Of a stretch of 64,000 bases of DNA, positions 21,489 through 35,600 are shown in pieces. The stretch's first letter is position 1. Each line of letters begins with the position of its first letter. This DNA comes from Beroe forskalii (Eukaryota > Ctenophora > Nuda > Beroida > Beroidae). The stretch spans positions 1,736,001 through 1,800,000 of the forward strand of contig WFMF01000004.1 in NCBI GenBank assembly GCA_011033025.1. The letters run 5' to 3'. Made by a program: the position numbers and the translations under genes. The notes below the pieces were generated by a model, which made no database searches, was not told where the DNA came from, and saw only the letters and a program-made list of their open reading frames with translations.

Positions 21489-24441
21489 TCAAAATACACC
21501 AAACATGAACGCACAGCTTGCAATATTATGAGAGAGCATAACAAAGAGTAAAATCTTTACCCCGACTGGAAAAGAAAATGAAACAGATACGTCTTTCGAA
21601 GAGTTAGAACCGTTCTCGAATGATTTGGGTAACTTCGTGGGTAGTTTCGTGTAATTCCTACGAAGTACGGTGAGTGTAGTAAGTTTGTAGACCAAGTAGA
21701 CGATGGTGAAGCCGCATATGCCCAGGAATGCCGCAGCACTCTGACTCGCACATTGTCTCTTGAAAACGGCCCTTTCGCAAAACGCACAACCCTGGATGAG
21801 GTGAGCGAGGGAGACGAGCAGAGCGAACCAGATAACGTCACTGATGAATAGCATGGCACTTGAGAGGGTCTTCAGAGTCTTGCCGAATAGGAGCCGGGCA
21901 GTCAGAATGTGGGTTATCTTGATCCGCAGACCATGGACCGGTAGCAGCAGCCAATCCACGGGAATACCAATGTCAATGCTGGTAGAGCTCCAGTAGAAAC
22001 ATGACGTCACGATGACGAGAAGGCAGAGGAAGCAGTAGGATGTTTGCCAAACAAGATCGAGAGAGTTCGTTGGAAAGCTGCATTTCCGTCGGGGAGTGAC
22101 CCTGGAAAATCCGTGTTAATAATCGTTTCTGATAGTCATATTGACGTTACGAATGTTGGGGTCGGTCTCCCATGTAAACGGGAGCGTTCATTATCTATGA
22201 CAATGACGTCACTCAGAAAATATAAAGAAGCGCATCTAGCGCTTTAAAGGTAGGGTAAGGGTCGGGGTTAGGCTCAGGGTTTTGTGGTTTACTGGTTTAG
22301 GGTAAGGATTAAGGTTAGGGTTTTCGTTAGGTTTAGGATATAGAAAAATCGACGTTTATATCTGTGACGTCACTCAGCCCCGTTCACATGGGAGACATAC
22401 CAAAGATTTTCATGGTGGCCCACCTACAGTAGCAATTCTAAAAGCATCAAAAGTACTTTTTTCAAGCAATTTAAAAAAATATTTTGCATTTTCTATCAAC
22501 TTAAAGATGCTCACCATGCTGTGAGTTGGTGGATGTAGAGAATAATCAGGATCACACAGAGAGCTGCATCCACAGCCAGGAAGAGAATGATCCCGAAACT
22601 TCTGGAATTATCTGCAAGGAAGCAAGAGGCACCCAATATTCCGCCAGTAGGTGAACTTGGAGTCACATGGCTATTGTCAGTAAAGTTAGAAGTTCTGCCA
22701 GAGTCGATGATTGCTGTCGCCAAATCAGGGGTTGCTGTCACATTATTAGGGTCTATAGCCCCATTATGAGGGATCGTTGTCACGTGATCAGGGCCTGTTT
22801 TCACGTGTTCAGGGCCTGTTGTCACGTGTTCAGGGCCTGTTTTCACGTGATCAGGGCCTGTTGTCACGTGTTCAGGGCCTGTTGTTAGGTGATCAGGGGC
22901 TTGTGTCAAGGGGTAGGCGGTTCTGCTAGACTCCGGCTCAGAAGAAGAGAATCTGAAGATGATGAAGGTGAAGTCGAATATCCAGGTGCTGGAGGGGAGT
23001 GGGAAGGGGGTGCCACCCACGTCAGGTGGCCAGGTGAACTCCTCTTCTCTGGAGGCCTGAAAAAGAGAGGTGTCAATAAACCCGTGTAACACACATGTGT
23101 TCTCATCAGTCAATGGGAACTGGTCAATAGGGTAGTAAAAAGGGTTGTGATGCAAACCTTAGATGTTTTTTTACATCAGGAAATCTGTTTGTCATTTATT
23201 TCGAGTTTTTAGACTACTGCAAATCTAATAAAAGAGTCTTTAATCATGATTCCGGGGTTTATTCTCACACCTAAACTTTAACCTAGTCAATAGGGCAGTT
23301 AATAGGGGTAGTAAAAAAGGATCTGAAGCCCAAGTTTAGAATGTTTTCCATTTCAGGAAAACTGTTTTATATTTATCTTGAGTGCTGGGACCACAAAAAA
23401 TCCAAGGAAATCCCTTAAAAAGCATTATTTTTGGGTTTTTACAGCCCTACCTACAACCCTATTTACTACCTCTGATATTTACTGATGAGCACACACAACA
23501 GTACCAATCGATGGGGGACACCACATCTCCGAAGAATGCCTTATTGGTCTTTTAACCGGCCATTAACACTGTTTATGGCACGGGAATTTTTCCATACGGG
23601 AATCATGTTGCGGGTTATTAAACAGCAAGATGATTTATGCATGTAAAAATTCCCATACACACCTAAACTTTAACCTGAAGCCATTGTAAAAGCTGGAGTC
23701 GTAGGTTTTTTAAGTAGCTTAGGACAAACGACTTTGAAATTGAAATGTTTGTCTAAATGTCCTGCTTCAAAATTTTCCCTTCGAAATCTTTGGTGAGCAT
23801 CGGGACATAGTGACTCGAAACAGGGAGTTACCCCCCCCCCCATAATGGGGGTTAGAACTTTGCAGACGTCAGCAAAAATAGTATTTTCTCTCATAAAGTG
23901 TATTTTTACCCTACTATGTCTTCGATTCGTAATCTCATAGTACATCTCGTAATTGCTCCAATGCGCAATGAATTTGAAACCAAAAAGCTAAAAATTGCCA
24001 CAGATTTTGTTATCGGGAGTTGGCCAATGCTGACGTCAGCAGAGGGGGCGGTTTCGAAAATACTGACGGGTGCTGACAATGTGGGGATCTGAAATGGCAA
24101 AAAACCTGCTGAAGAAATTAAAATATGTGACAGCTCCCATGTATTTGAGAGTAAAGTCGTTTTAAATGAATAAGTGAGCCAGGATGCCACCGAAGATGGC
24201 AGACTGACTCAGAACTAATGCACTCAGAGTGGTAAGTATCGTAAAGATGATATGCACTGAGGGTGGTCAGTAGATGACGTACTGTATCGTGCCTGCCAGT
24301 GTAGTCCAGGAGGCGCCACGTTGCTCTAGGCTGGATGGAGGGGGCGTGGTAGCCAGGAGCAAAGCTGGGAGAGGAGGAGGTATGGAGTGGTAAACTCCAG
24401 CCCTGCGTGGTGAGCAGGAGCAAAACGAGGAGTGGAGTCAT
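21489..24441 (-). CDS. unrecognised multi-pass membrane protein with Thr/Pro heptad stalk (exon model partial)
   Basis: Minus-strand gene of unknown family. A likely first exon starts at 24441 (MTPLLVLLLLTTQGWSLPLH, a signal peptide); its donor is not settled. A firm exon follows at 23056-22515, after a textbook acceptor (CTCTCTTTTTCAG) and before GTGAGC. It encodes FTWPPDVGG and STWIFDFTFIIFRF, six or seven TTGPEHV-type heptads, then a transmembrane segment (IILFLAVDAALCVILIILY). It joins in frame across a phase-2 junction to 22077-21489, which adds at least four hydrophobic segments (SYCFLCLLVIVTSCFYW, SAMLFISDVIWFALLVSLA, FLGICGFTIVYLVYKL, ILLFVMLSHNIASCAF). The topology suggests five to seven membrane spans and an extracellular stalk. 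It could be a divergent 7TM receptor-like or MARVEL-like protein; I cannot place it. Confidence 0.5.
22165..22396. mobile_element. telomere-like MITE, copy 2, in an intron
   Basis: Ends TCTCCCATGTAAACGGG and CCCGTTCACATGGGAGA are inverted. The interior has TAGCGCTTTAAAGG and GGTTAGGG-like units, and TGACGTCACTCAG lies near both ends. It sits in the intron between the last two coding exons of the membrane-protein gene. Confidence 0.85.
22790..22895 (-). repeat. 21-bp coding tandem repeat (TTGPEHV heptads)
   Basis: Five to six 21-bp units (CACGTGATCAGGGCCTGTTG type) in the stalk-coding part of the membrane-protein exon. Since 21 is a multiple of three, copy-number change would lengthen or shorten the Thr/Pro stalk without a frameshift. 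Confidence 0.85.
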
Positions 24442-27400
24442 ATCACACACAGAGATACAGCGAGAGTAAAAGAGGTGTGGTAGAGAAATGTAGCAAAGCA
24501 GCGCGGCTCCTGTGTGTGCGGCAGGAGACAGACAGCAGCTATTTAGGCAGACGACACAAGTCACACAGAGCAGCAGTAGCGTCGGGGGCTCACCTACAAA
24601 GACACACGACAAACGGAGCAGTGTATCAGTTCAACGCACTAAACACAAATGAGAGAAAAACACAGCGTTTTATGGTCTGGCCAGTAAATGCAGGAGTACA
24701 CGTAGAAAACGTGTAGCCTATGAAATAGTGGCATGTGGGTCACGTGGTGCGTGACGCGCCCTCACGTGACCGAGTAATGCTCTCTTAACATGAGCACTGT
24801 TTAAACTGTGAAGCTGTGTAAAACGAGCCCTATTGTGTTCGAGTATATATGTAATAATTAACTGCCTTCGCATGCGCGTCACCCACCCGCACTAATGTGG
24901 CGGTAGACGGCCACAGACGCAGACACACTCTGGAATGTGAAGTTGGTTGGGAGTGCCGTGGTTACTTCACTAGTTGCCATGACAACAAGGGCTTCCTTGT
25001 CACTTGTATACGCTTGAAATGTGTTGTAGGGCACTGTCATCAGCTCCTAGAGGGAGTGCGAGTGTTGAGCTGTGTAACGTAATACATGTAACTTGCTGAG
25101 CACCAGCCGCCATTATATGAACCAGGGAATGCGGTTAATTAGATTAAATTAAAACACTCACTCATTACTGCAACAACACTCAGACGTGTCTTTTCTTCAA
25201 TGCTTATCATAAAACATCGGCAAGCAAGCATTCAGCCAGACATGACGTGGCCTAATTTGTTTGTTTCAGAGGGATGACATCAGCTCATTATACAAGTAGA
25301 GTTTAACATGCAAATCAAAGAAAATTGGTTCATTGGAGAGGCTTCAAATTCAAGTGAACTCCAGACTGATGAAAGGGCAATGTTCACTTGGTCTGATTCC
25401 CGAGCATGACATAATGAAATCTACATAACAATTGGCTCCTGGCCCTTTGAAGCTTCCAATCTAGAGAATTCTAGAAGAAAGGGTGTTGATAACAACCAAT
25501 GCTACGTCACATATCCAAATTACCTCACGGGGCAAAACAAACTGATAACAGACTACTTCACGGAAACTACATACTTAACAAACTTTTACTTCACGTTCCA
25601 GAGAGTGCCAAAATGAACTGGCGTCAGAAAAATGGGGAAACTGCCAGGAAACTGGTACCAGAAAAATAGGGAAGCAGCCAGGAAACTGGTGTCAGAAAAA
25701 AAGAGGGAAACTGCCAGGAAACTGGTGCCAGAAAAATAGCGGAAACTCCCGGGAAGGTCTTCTGACAAATAGTGCCCCGTTCATTTTTTGTTGATAGGTT
25801 CTGAATGGGTTTATCAGGTTTGTGCTCAAGTTTTTTGTAAAGGATTGCAATTGATCTAATAAGTTTTGGAAAGGTTTGTGACACGTTACGGAAAAAATCT
25901 GAACCGGATTGCAATTGGTTTGTGATAAGCTTTAAGCAGGTTTGTGTTTTTATGGCAGTTTGCCATAGGGTCTGGCAGTTTTATGCTTAACAAAGCGGGA
26001 TTTTACGGGGTACCACTTGTCAGGAGACCTATGTTGAACCATTAATCGAGTATGTTTCAACAAATTTATGCCTTCTCACTTTGAAAGCTGTGCGGATGCC
26101 ACCGGGACAGATTTAAGCTCGAAAAGAGAGAAGGTATCAATCGTTGTAATCCACAGCTTGTTGTATCAACTATCTAAAGTCAAAGCAGATGAGCGCTTGT
26201 AGAAAAATGTACCCAAAGTCGGCGAAGTACCCTCGAGTATGCCCAAAACAGCTTGTTCACCATTGCACCAATCAGCGCTGATGGGCGGCAGATAAGCGAT
26301 GATGGCGATGAGCACCGCCTGGTACTGGCAGCCCCGATCTGCCGATCAGGGCAAAAAAGCGCTTGGGATATCATCTATTTTACATCAGTGCTGATCTGCG
26401 CCTATAGGAGGTGGTGCCGCGCCTTATCAGTGATTTCGCAAGTGCTAAAATGCCCTGTTGCCATCAAATTCAGGATGACAACACAACCTATTCTCAACAC
26501 AGATGTCAGATCTACCATCCCAAGACCCAAATGATAACATGATCATACTGTAGATATGCTGTAGTACTACTACAGTGTAGTAGAGTAGTAGGTGTTGTTT
26601 CCTCATAATAAACTGATTGGTATTTGGTATGGAATGACTCGTTGGTTGTTCTTCACTATATTACCACTCACTGACTCTAATACCACACAGTGAAGGTGTG
26701 TCAGAGCCTGCAGCTTCCCAGTCTACAAACAAGGAAACAACGTGATGCTCTGCACACAAGGACTCACTGTGTCTCACAGAGATGACGTCATTATCATAGC
26801 ACCACGAGGTGAGTTGATGACGTTAGATGGACCATTTCGATGCGCGTGATCTTACATTATGGAAGATATATAGTTCTAACACGTTTCTTAATAATCATGT
26901 TATTATTAATCTGAAAATCACTACTATTAGACGCGGCATTGCCCGCGCAGAAGACATGTACTTTCTTCCTTTGGAGTTAGAATTCATTGCAATAGTTCAA
27001 TAGACATGTTAGAGTATGTTAGAGTATTGGTATACTAATCTCACTCTCCTATCTGTTTGCCCGTAATGGACACGGTTTCATTCATTCAAACACAAGGAAA
27101 TGTTCTGAATAATTGCTTAATGTTTACCCCTGCTCGGTAATAAATGGAATTGAACGGGGGAATACATTTCCTCCGGTTCTTTGTTTAGAATTAAATGGTA
27201 GTATGCGATTGACGATTGTATGCAATAAATTGTTAACTGTAGAGCTTTCATGCTTTCATTGACTACTTTAACTTGACTACTATTTAAATTTGATTAGTTT
27301 AACTAGATTACTCTTACTTGACAACTTAAACTTGACTACTTTGATTCGACTATTTGAGCTTGACTACTTTAACTTGACTAATTTAATTTGACAACTTAAG

Positions 27401-28601
27401 CTTGACTACTTTAGCTTGACTACTTTAACTCGACTACTTTAACTCGACTACTTAAGCTCGACTACTCTATATCGACTACTTAAACTTGGATACTTTAACT
27501 ACTTTGACTTTGAGTGTTTTGAGAGGAGTGTTCTCCATTAGGCAGTGTGTTATACTGTGTACTGTGTAGTGTGTACTTGACAGAAGGGCTGAAATGATGA
27601 ACTGGAGACGCCATGCGGAAGCTCCTTGAGAAAACCTCAACTAACATGAACGACATATCAGCTTTTGCATAGTTCCGTGGGATTGCCAAATTTTCTAGAG
27701 AATAGAAATTGACCAATCAGCGCGCAAATTGACGGTCTAGTGTCAACGCGCGCGCTGATAGGTCAACGGCAAAGCTGCCACCACCAAAAGAGGCTATGTT
27801 TTCATTTCACTGTCGTCGGTGAGACCAATCGCAACGTTATGTGCTGTGAGTGGCAAAATTTGAAGGATACCTATTCATAATTCATGAGTCTGCTATCAAA
27901 TGTGAATTAATTCTGTCAAATCTTGAGACAGAAGATTTTGCTGCAGTATAGTATTTATCAAAATATGAAATATCACGTCCCAAATAAAATTCCATCCTTG
28001 TTAAATGTAGGCAGTGCTTCTGAATATTCTATCGCGGTCACACAGTGAAACACAATGAAAATAAATCGTGCTTCGCAGTGAAAAGCCACCTCACTACCCC
28101 ACTATTTGTCTATTTGTCATGATATCAATTGACGCGGCTCTCTGTGCCACCGCATTTCAGGAAATCTGTTTACTATTTGTAACCTCTTGTTTATAATCTG
28201 ATATGCAACATACAGTCATGGGTTGGTCGTGATCAAAAGATCGTTGATCTTAGTTATTGAAACTGCGTGATTTTCATTCAGCTTATTATCTAATTTTTGT
28301 TTTAAATCAGAATTGACAGCTGGCATCTTGATTCTTGCATCGTTTGATCGTTTGATAACTATATGCTTTATGCTTACATACTACATAAAATTACATAGCC
28401 ATAGAAGCATCGACTACAAAGCTTATGATTCTTTATCTCACTAAGTAAACGTTTCCAAAAAGAATTGCACCCGTTTTCCATCTAGCTTAAAATTTGCAAA
28501 GTGCAAACCATGATAATATTACAAACGTGTAAAACCGAATGACCGAAGACCCAAGTGCATGATATCGCATAAGCTTAAAGACCGAAGCCACAGCCGATGT
28601 T
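24442..28601. other. mostly unrecognised DNA with two small tandem repeats and one possible exon
   Basis: A unit of about 36 bp, GGAAACTGCCAGGAAACTGG..CAGAAAAATAG, occurs about four times at 25615-25755. A 14-15 bp unit, TTTAACTTGACTAC, fills 27255-27495. At about 26695-26810 (plus strand) a short frame with CVRAC, SFPVYKQGNNVMLC and VIIIAPR ends at GAG|GTGAGT and may be an isolated exon, with low confidence. The rest shows nothing recognisable. Confidence 0.4.
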
Positions 28602-28605
28602 TTAA

Positions 28606-29450
28606 GGGGGGGGGGGGTCACCCCTCACATTTTGGAAAACACGAATTTGAGGTATGAGTTGGCCAGGATGGTCAGGGCGTGTACCAACATTTTGACGGTG
28701 GTCTTGAGTCCATAGGTCCAACATTGCCCATGTGAGGCCTCGGAGCAAAAATGGCGTCCAAAAATCGAAATTTTACCTGATACAGATAGAGCTTAGCTTT
28801 TGATTGCATTCGATTCGTCTCGACGAGCTGATCATTTTAGTGTATTTGTTTGTCAAAATCGGATGAAAAATGGCCAAGTTATGCCCATGCGAAGCGCGCA
28901 CGCCAAAGTGGCAGTTAGCCTATTTTGGGCCTTAAGATGGCCATTTTGGCCACATTTTTAGAGATATGAGCTTCAAATTTGTTTTGCCCATCATTTAGGT
29001 CAAAATTGATGGGCAAACCAATTTATAAGTGAATTGGACCTTATTTGGCCATTTTAGCCCATAAAAACCTTCAAAAATCCACTAAATCGCTTATATCTCA
29101 GTTTGCGCTTTTGCCCAAATGGACTTTACTCTTTTCGCTACTCCTCCGCCATTTTTCAATGTTTCTGCATGAAATTTTCAGAATCGCTTTGAAACTTAAT
29201 TTCGCACTTATGTTATTGACCAAAATTTTGAGTTAAGCCTCCAAAAAAAATTTAAGCCCATGAGAGCCAAAATCCCCGGGGATTTTGGCTCTCATGGGCA
29301 TAAAAAAATTTTTGAAGGCCTAACTCAAAATGTTGGACTTATGGACTCAAGACCACCGTCAAAATGTTGGTACACGCCCTGGCCATCCTGGCCAACTCAT
29401 ATCTCAAATTCGTGTTTTCCAAAATGTGAGGGGTGAACCCCCCCCCCCCC
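28606..29450. mobile_element. TTAA-flanked foldback element 1 (piggyBac-like MITE)
   Basis: TTAA (28602-28605) is followed by a run of G, GTCACCCCTCACATTTTGG and so on. The right end is the inverted complement, CCAAAATGTGAGGGGTGAACCCC..., then TTAA (29451-29454). The arms pair at least over GTTGGCCAGGATGG, GGCGTGTACCAACATTTTGA and GGTCTTGAGTCCATA. TTAA duplication with G/C-run ends is the piggyBac signature. No transposase. Confidence 0.8.
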
Positions 29451-29635
29451 TTAATCGAGCTAGAAGTGGCTGATGTCAACAAATCCATTTTTTGCTCTAT
29501 GTAAATAAATATCTCAGCTTACCCTCCCACAATGTTTCTGCCTTTTTAAAAACCGTCCCGAACAAATGGCGATTGGGGCGGTAAATTGCTAAATGATCTA
29601 AATCAGACTCACCTGCCGACTGATGCTCCTTCAGA

Positions 29636-32600
29636 ATGTTGACTGGGACATCCTTGGAGGTAATCAACGAGCTACGGTCTGCCAGCCACCACCTGTCTGC
29701 GTCAGATTTCCAGACAATTTGGCGCCATTTCGACCAGGAAGGTTCGGGAGAGATCTGCGAGAGTTGCGTCTCTGACCTGGCCAGACGAGTAATCACTGTG
29801 GTGAACGTACCGACCATATCGCCCTATAGGTAGGTGGAAAGGTGAGGTTTTAACAAATTGTGATTTTGCATAAAATTTTACATGGGAGTAACATAGTAAG
29901 ATAAAACGTACAAAATTCAAAATTATGATTACGTATTACAATTCACAAATAATTGGAATGGTATCTGATGGATTTTCATTAATATCACCCAATTAATCCA
30001 GTGTGTCGTGGATTATACCAATTACTCAAGATCTTATCATCAGGGAGGTTTTATGTACAGTTCTAAACAACCGAGCAAAGAACAGACAATCTGACAAGGA
30101 GAGCAAAATCACAATGAAGGACGTTATACCTCTCTTGCCACTGAATGGGGACATCCTAGCAAGGTGATAACCTTAAAATTTATTAAATAGAATCAGTGAG
30201 GAATAAGGTAAACAATACTTCAATAGTTCAGCTGAAAGGATGCCAGCCTTACTAGCTTCCTTATAACTAGAGGCTTGTTACGGGTCTTAATTCATGACAC
30301 CAAGTTATAGTGCAAAAATCTATGCCCACTATCATGATTAGAAATTATCGATTTTAGCATTAAGGGGGCAGGGGGGGGTCTTCGGGGTGTCGATGGCCAA
30401 AATGGAGTTTTTGGCTAGAAATGATAGAGGAGCATCCTAGCTACCAGAAACACTTTACAGAATGAAAAAATCTTGTTCCTAGCCTGAGTTATGCGATTTT
30501 GAAAATTGGAATTTGCCTGTAATTACACTACGCGCGCGAACTTTAATCGCGATTTGCCAAAAATGATCTTAAAAATCTATCTCCTCCTACATTTTTTGGA
30601 GAATCGTCCTGGCTTTCCAGATATGTTCTAGGGATTAAAATGAGATTTGTTTAGTAGATTTTGATTTGGGCCTTTAAACCGAAAATATTCGATTTTGAAA
30701 TTTCGAACCCGCCAAAAATCATCAAAATTTGGCACCTCGAAATTTCGAAATCGAATATTTTCGGTTTAAAGGCCTAAATCAAAAATCTACTAAACAAATC
30801 TCTTCATTTTAATCCCTAGAACATATCTGAAAGTTTCAGGACGATTCTCCAAAAAATGGGGAGGAGATAGATTTTAAGATCATTTTGGCAAATCGCGATT
30901 AAAGTTCGCGCGCGTAGTGTAATTACAGGCAAATTCCGATTTTCAAAATCGCATAACTCAGGCTAAGAACAAGATTTTTTCATTCCGTAAAGTTTTTCTG
31001 GTAGCTAGGATGTTCCTCTATCATTTCTAGCCAAAAACTCCATTTTGGCCATCGACACCCCGAAGACCCCCCCTGCCCCCTTAAACTTGGGTCCTGGTTC
31101 TGCCTAGAACCCTGTCCCAATTCCCAAGTAATGTGGGCAGGCTTGTGCCCCAAGTAATGCACTGACTGAAGCATTCCTCCCAGAATCTACACGGAGTCTG
31201 AAACCACTCCCTGTGTGCTCTTCATGAGGTTGTGGAGGGAGTTCGATGCGGACTGCAGTGGCTACCTCGACATGGCAGAGGTGGAGCAACTCTTCAAACG
31301 ACTATTCGAGGTAGAGAGAGCTTCTCATGGGTAATTGGTGATTTGAACGAAAAATGATCAATTAACACACGCCTTAGGACTGATTACTGCTCATGAGATG
31401 CTCCTGATGTTGTCGCACAGTTGGTATTTTCCATGATTGATCAGACCAGCAGTTCAGCCAGGCATGGATCCAGCCCAGAATTTTTGGGGGCGTGCAAATT
31501 TGAGCTCACTCGGCGCCGCTTCGCGGCGCCTCATTCGCAGTAAGTGCGTTTTTCGAAAATAAAGATAATTCAAGTATGTATTAGCACTAGCAGGGGCCTG
31601 GGGCGGCAGCCCCCAGAAGCCAGAGGTCTGGAATGTAAAGAAATGTCATCTCAATAGGGTTTTTGCATTGTTTTCATCTCAACAGCTTCATCGTTGTAGT
31701 CGTACTCAATTTCACTAAATATATTCACAATCAAAAGAAAAAAGAACAACAGGGGTCTGGGGGCGGCAGCCTCCAGAAGCCAGAGGTCTGGAATTTAAAG
31801 AAAGTGTCATCTTAATAGGTAGTGTTTTTGCATTGTTTTCATCTCAACAGCTTCATCGTTGTAGTCGTACTCAATTTCACTAAATATATTCACAATCACA
31901 AGAAAGAAAGAACAGCAGGGATCTGGGGGCGGCAGCCCCCAGAAGCCAGAGGTCTTGAATTTAAAGAAATGTCACCTCAATAGAGTTTTTGCATTGTTTT
32001 CATGTCAATTTTCAACAGCTCCGTCGTTTTTGTCGTACATTATTTCACTAAATATATCACCAATCACCAGGAATAAAGAACAGCTGCAGGGGTCTGGGGT
32101 GGCAGCCCCCAGAAGCCATATGTCTGGAGTAAGACATGTCTGTTGTCAGTTGTCACCTCAATAGCTCAATAGGGTTTTGCATTGTTTTCATTTCAAAAGC
32201 TCTATCGATAATGTCGTATTCAATTTCAATAAATTTAATATTGTAAATTCCAAAAACCAAAATGGATTTGGTTGTGTTGGGCGCGGCGTTTTTGCTGAAA
32301 AACCAATGATATAATAAAAAACGCGACGGTTTAAACGGCCGCACCGTCACTTCAAATGCTCAGCTTTGTTTTAAAGCAACAAAAAACACTACGAAGTGAC
32401 GTTGCGGCCGTTTAAACCGTCGCGTTTTTTTATTATATCATTGGTTATTCAGCAAAAACGCCGCGCCCAACACAACCAAATCCATTTTGGTTTTTGGAAA
32501 AAATATCACCCTTTTTCAGTGCTAATTTGAAGCACTGAAACTCCAATGAATGCTCAGTATAGGTTTGCAAATGTGAAGAAAGCAACTGTTGTAACGTATG

Positions 32601-35600
32601 TACTATGTGAATTTTTGATTACCGCATACCACTGATGACATCATTGATACGTCATAATATCGTAGCAACCACATGAGACCAATTTTACAGCATACTTGGG
32701 ACTATGACCGACAACATAACTAAAGATTAAGTCCAGGGAAGGCCCCGTTCTTTCTCCACCAGCTTCAGCGTTTTTGTGGCTGAAGTTGTACAAAAGTTGT
32801 ACAAAATTCGCGTTACCTAGCATTACTAATGACGTCATAATTACGTCATAAAATTAGATAAGCTATCTGAGACCCATTCATTAACACAATTGGGACTATG
32901 ACCGACAACATATCTAAAGATGAAGTTCTTGGGCGATCCCGTTTTCTCTCCACAAGCTGCACCGTTTTTGCCTTTTTTTGGAATTTTTTCGTGTCAAAGT
33001 GTTTCAAACAAACACAAATATTTCAATAATCCCAGGGAGCCCAGAAGTTTTCGACCACATTATTGGAAAATGCATTGAATTTCCTTTCTGCGCTAGGAGG
33101 AGCATTTTTTCGTATCTCGAAAGCTTCACACCAAAAAATTGCGTTGAAAAACGCCTATTTTTGGATAATCGAAATTTGAAATTCCTGATTTTGTGACGTC
33201 ATTATGACGTCATTATGGTGACGTAAAATATTTTTTAAGATGACTTTTAGCAAGTTCCATCTTTCTTCTTTCCAACGCTGGGTCGATGAGCTCCGTATCT
33301 TGCATGGTTCTCGAGATATCGCCGTTTAAAGAGGGTATACTTTTCGCCTAAAAATGTTCTCTATTGATATGTATATACCTATATATATAGCTATCTATAT
33401 AGGCTCTCCAAAACCGAGACGGTTGTCGTAGTAACCCCCTGCTGATTTGGTGATGTCAGTCCATTTCTTTCGGTTGGAACCAACGTAACTAAACCTCACG
33501 CATTCCTTAACAACGTTATTGTAACTTGGAATTACTAGAACCGACCAATTTCCTAATTTCTACAAATCGTCCACGTGAACTCACGTGCTGAAATGTAGCA
33601 CCCAGATCTAATTTCATGTGAATTAGTCGTATTTGAACTCATTTCAACGTAATCAAGTCGAAAATCGCGTGTAAATATCAATTTCTTTAAATCCCCTTAT
33701 TTCTACAAAACGTCCACGTGAACTCACGTGATTCACTATTTCATCGTATATTTCTCACATTTAGTCAATGCGAGACATGAAGAAACCATTATTAGTTCAT
33801 CATCGTAACACAGAATAATGCTAAAGTACAATTTTTCATCATTAACGTAATTTCAACCATTTTGCGGCTCAATTTTTAGAGGCTTCGCATGACGACATAT
33901 TTCGACCGATCACCTTGAAACTCGTTTTATATCTAAATCTCGAGGTCTAAAAGCAAAATATTGAAGTAAAACATATTCCGATGAAAACTCTCTGAGTTAG
34001 AGATGTTCCAAAGTAGCACAAAATAGCGTTCTATCACAAAATACATATTTTTAGTGGTTTTACGCGATTTTGATGACGTCATCACTTTTAAATAGGCTCA
34101 AACCAACTTCCCATATAGCCTATAAGACAATTCCGCTTTAGTACAACATACTTTGACCGGTCTCCATCTCAAGATAAGCTGCAGTTATTGACATATCACT
34201 CGTTTAAGTTTTTTCTCCTAAAATTTTGAAATTGATTTTCACCGTACCTTAGAAAATCGCGTATATCTCTCGATGAAAAATCGAGATAGCCCAATGATCC
34301 GTATGATTTTCTGAAAGCTCTTTAAATTTCCAACTAACGATTTTTCAAAATTTTTGAGCTATCTCCACTCCTTCTTGGTGAAAAGTGCGCTCTAAAACGA
34401 CCTATTTTCGCTTAAAAAACAGTAAAATTTCGCTAAGTTGATGACGTCATACGACGTCATAATGACGTCACGAACTTCTCTTACCAGCCTATTACATTTC
34501 CCATCTTAGATCTACAAAACGTGACCTCGATCATGTCCCATTACCGTTTTATTGAACTTGAGAGACTCTATCGATTTAAATTGGGTCCCAAATTATCTTC
34601 ATATAATATTACGTTTAAACTCCTGTGACACCGAATTCTCTCATATATAGCCTAATGAGTTACGTAATACTGTAGCGTGCGATTTAAGTATACGCGTAAC
34701 TATAAGAACGGTTGTTCTGGACCTAAAATTTTACAGACGAATCGTTCTAGATAGGTCCTGACTCTCTTCTTTTATTTTTCTGATATGCAGATTGCAGGGT
34801 TACCCCTGGCCAGGGCGGAATATATCGTAACCCATTTTAACAAGAACACCTCGATTTTGCAATATTCAAGTTGTATGGGCTCGGCCATTTTTAATCCAAT
34901 CGATCTGAAATTTTGACAGTTGCACCTTTGACCTCTAAACATGCGATGTTCAAATTTTGGTGCGATTTCGGCCACGGGAACCTACTCAAATTTTAACGTG
35001 AAATATGGCCAATCCATGAAAACATATATTTGGGGGCTGGCAAGCAAAGTTGCGAAAACTTGTCCTCATGCCCTTCGGACACTCAGCCGCAACGAACTCG
35101 CCTCCGGAGGCTCGTTTAACGTTTGAACTGCCGTATAACGAGCAAAAGTGGGCGCCGTAACGAGCTCACCCTCGGCCCCTTCGGGGCCTCGGGTGAGCAC
35201 TCGGGCCTTCGGCCCGAGCAAAGTTGAGACGCCGTCACGAGCTCACCCTCGGCCCCTTCGGGGCCTCGGGTGAGCGCTCGGGCCTTCGGCCCGAGCAAAG
35301 TTGGTTCTCCGAAAAAACGCCGCGGGGGCTTGCCAGCCCCCTGATCAAATGAAAAGCAGGGGTCTGAGCCCTCAGACTCTGAGGGCGGCAGCCCCAGAAA
35401 GCCAGAATTTGGGAAGAAACAGTTTTGGAAGAAACAAGTGAAGAAGTGACAACAATAGCGTATTCCCATTCAATTGATACTTTTATGTTGTCTCCAAACC
35501 AATAATTCAGTTCATGTAAAGCTTGTCCGTGGAGGCAATTACTGCAGCATCTGATGTTCTCAAATCTCAGTGGTATCCATCATTGAAGAAACCTTCAGGC

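Noticed and set aside
24118-24240. Alternative last exon ending GGILAHLFI after a CCACCCTCAG acceptor
   Set aside because: It overlaps the candidate first exon of the membrane-protein gene in another frame, and no upstream minus-strand donor partner was found.
26253-26534. 93-codon plus-strand ORF
   Set aside because: No recognisable domain, splice context or composition bias; a likely chance frame.
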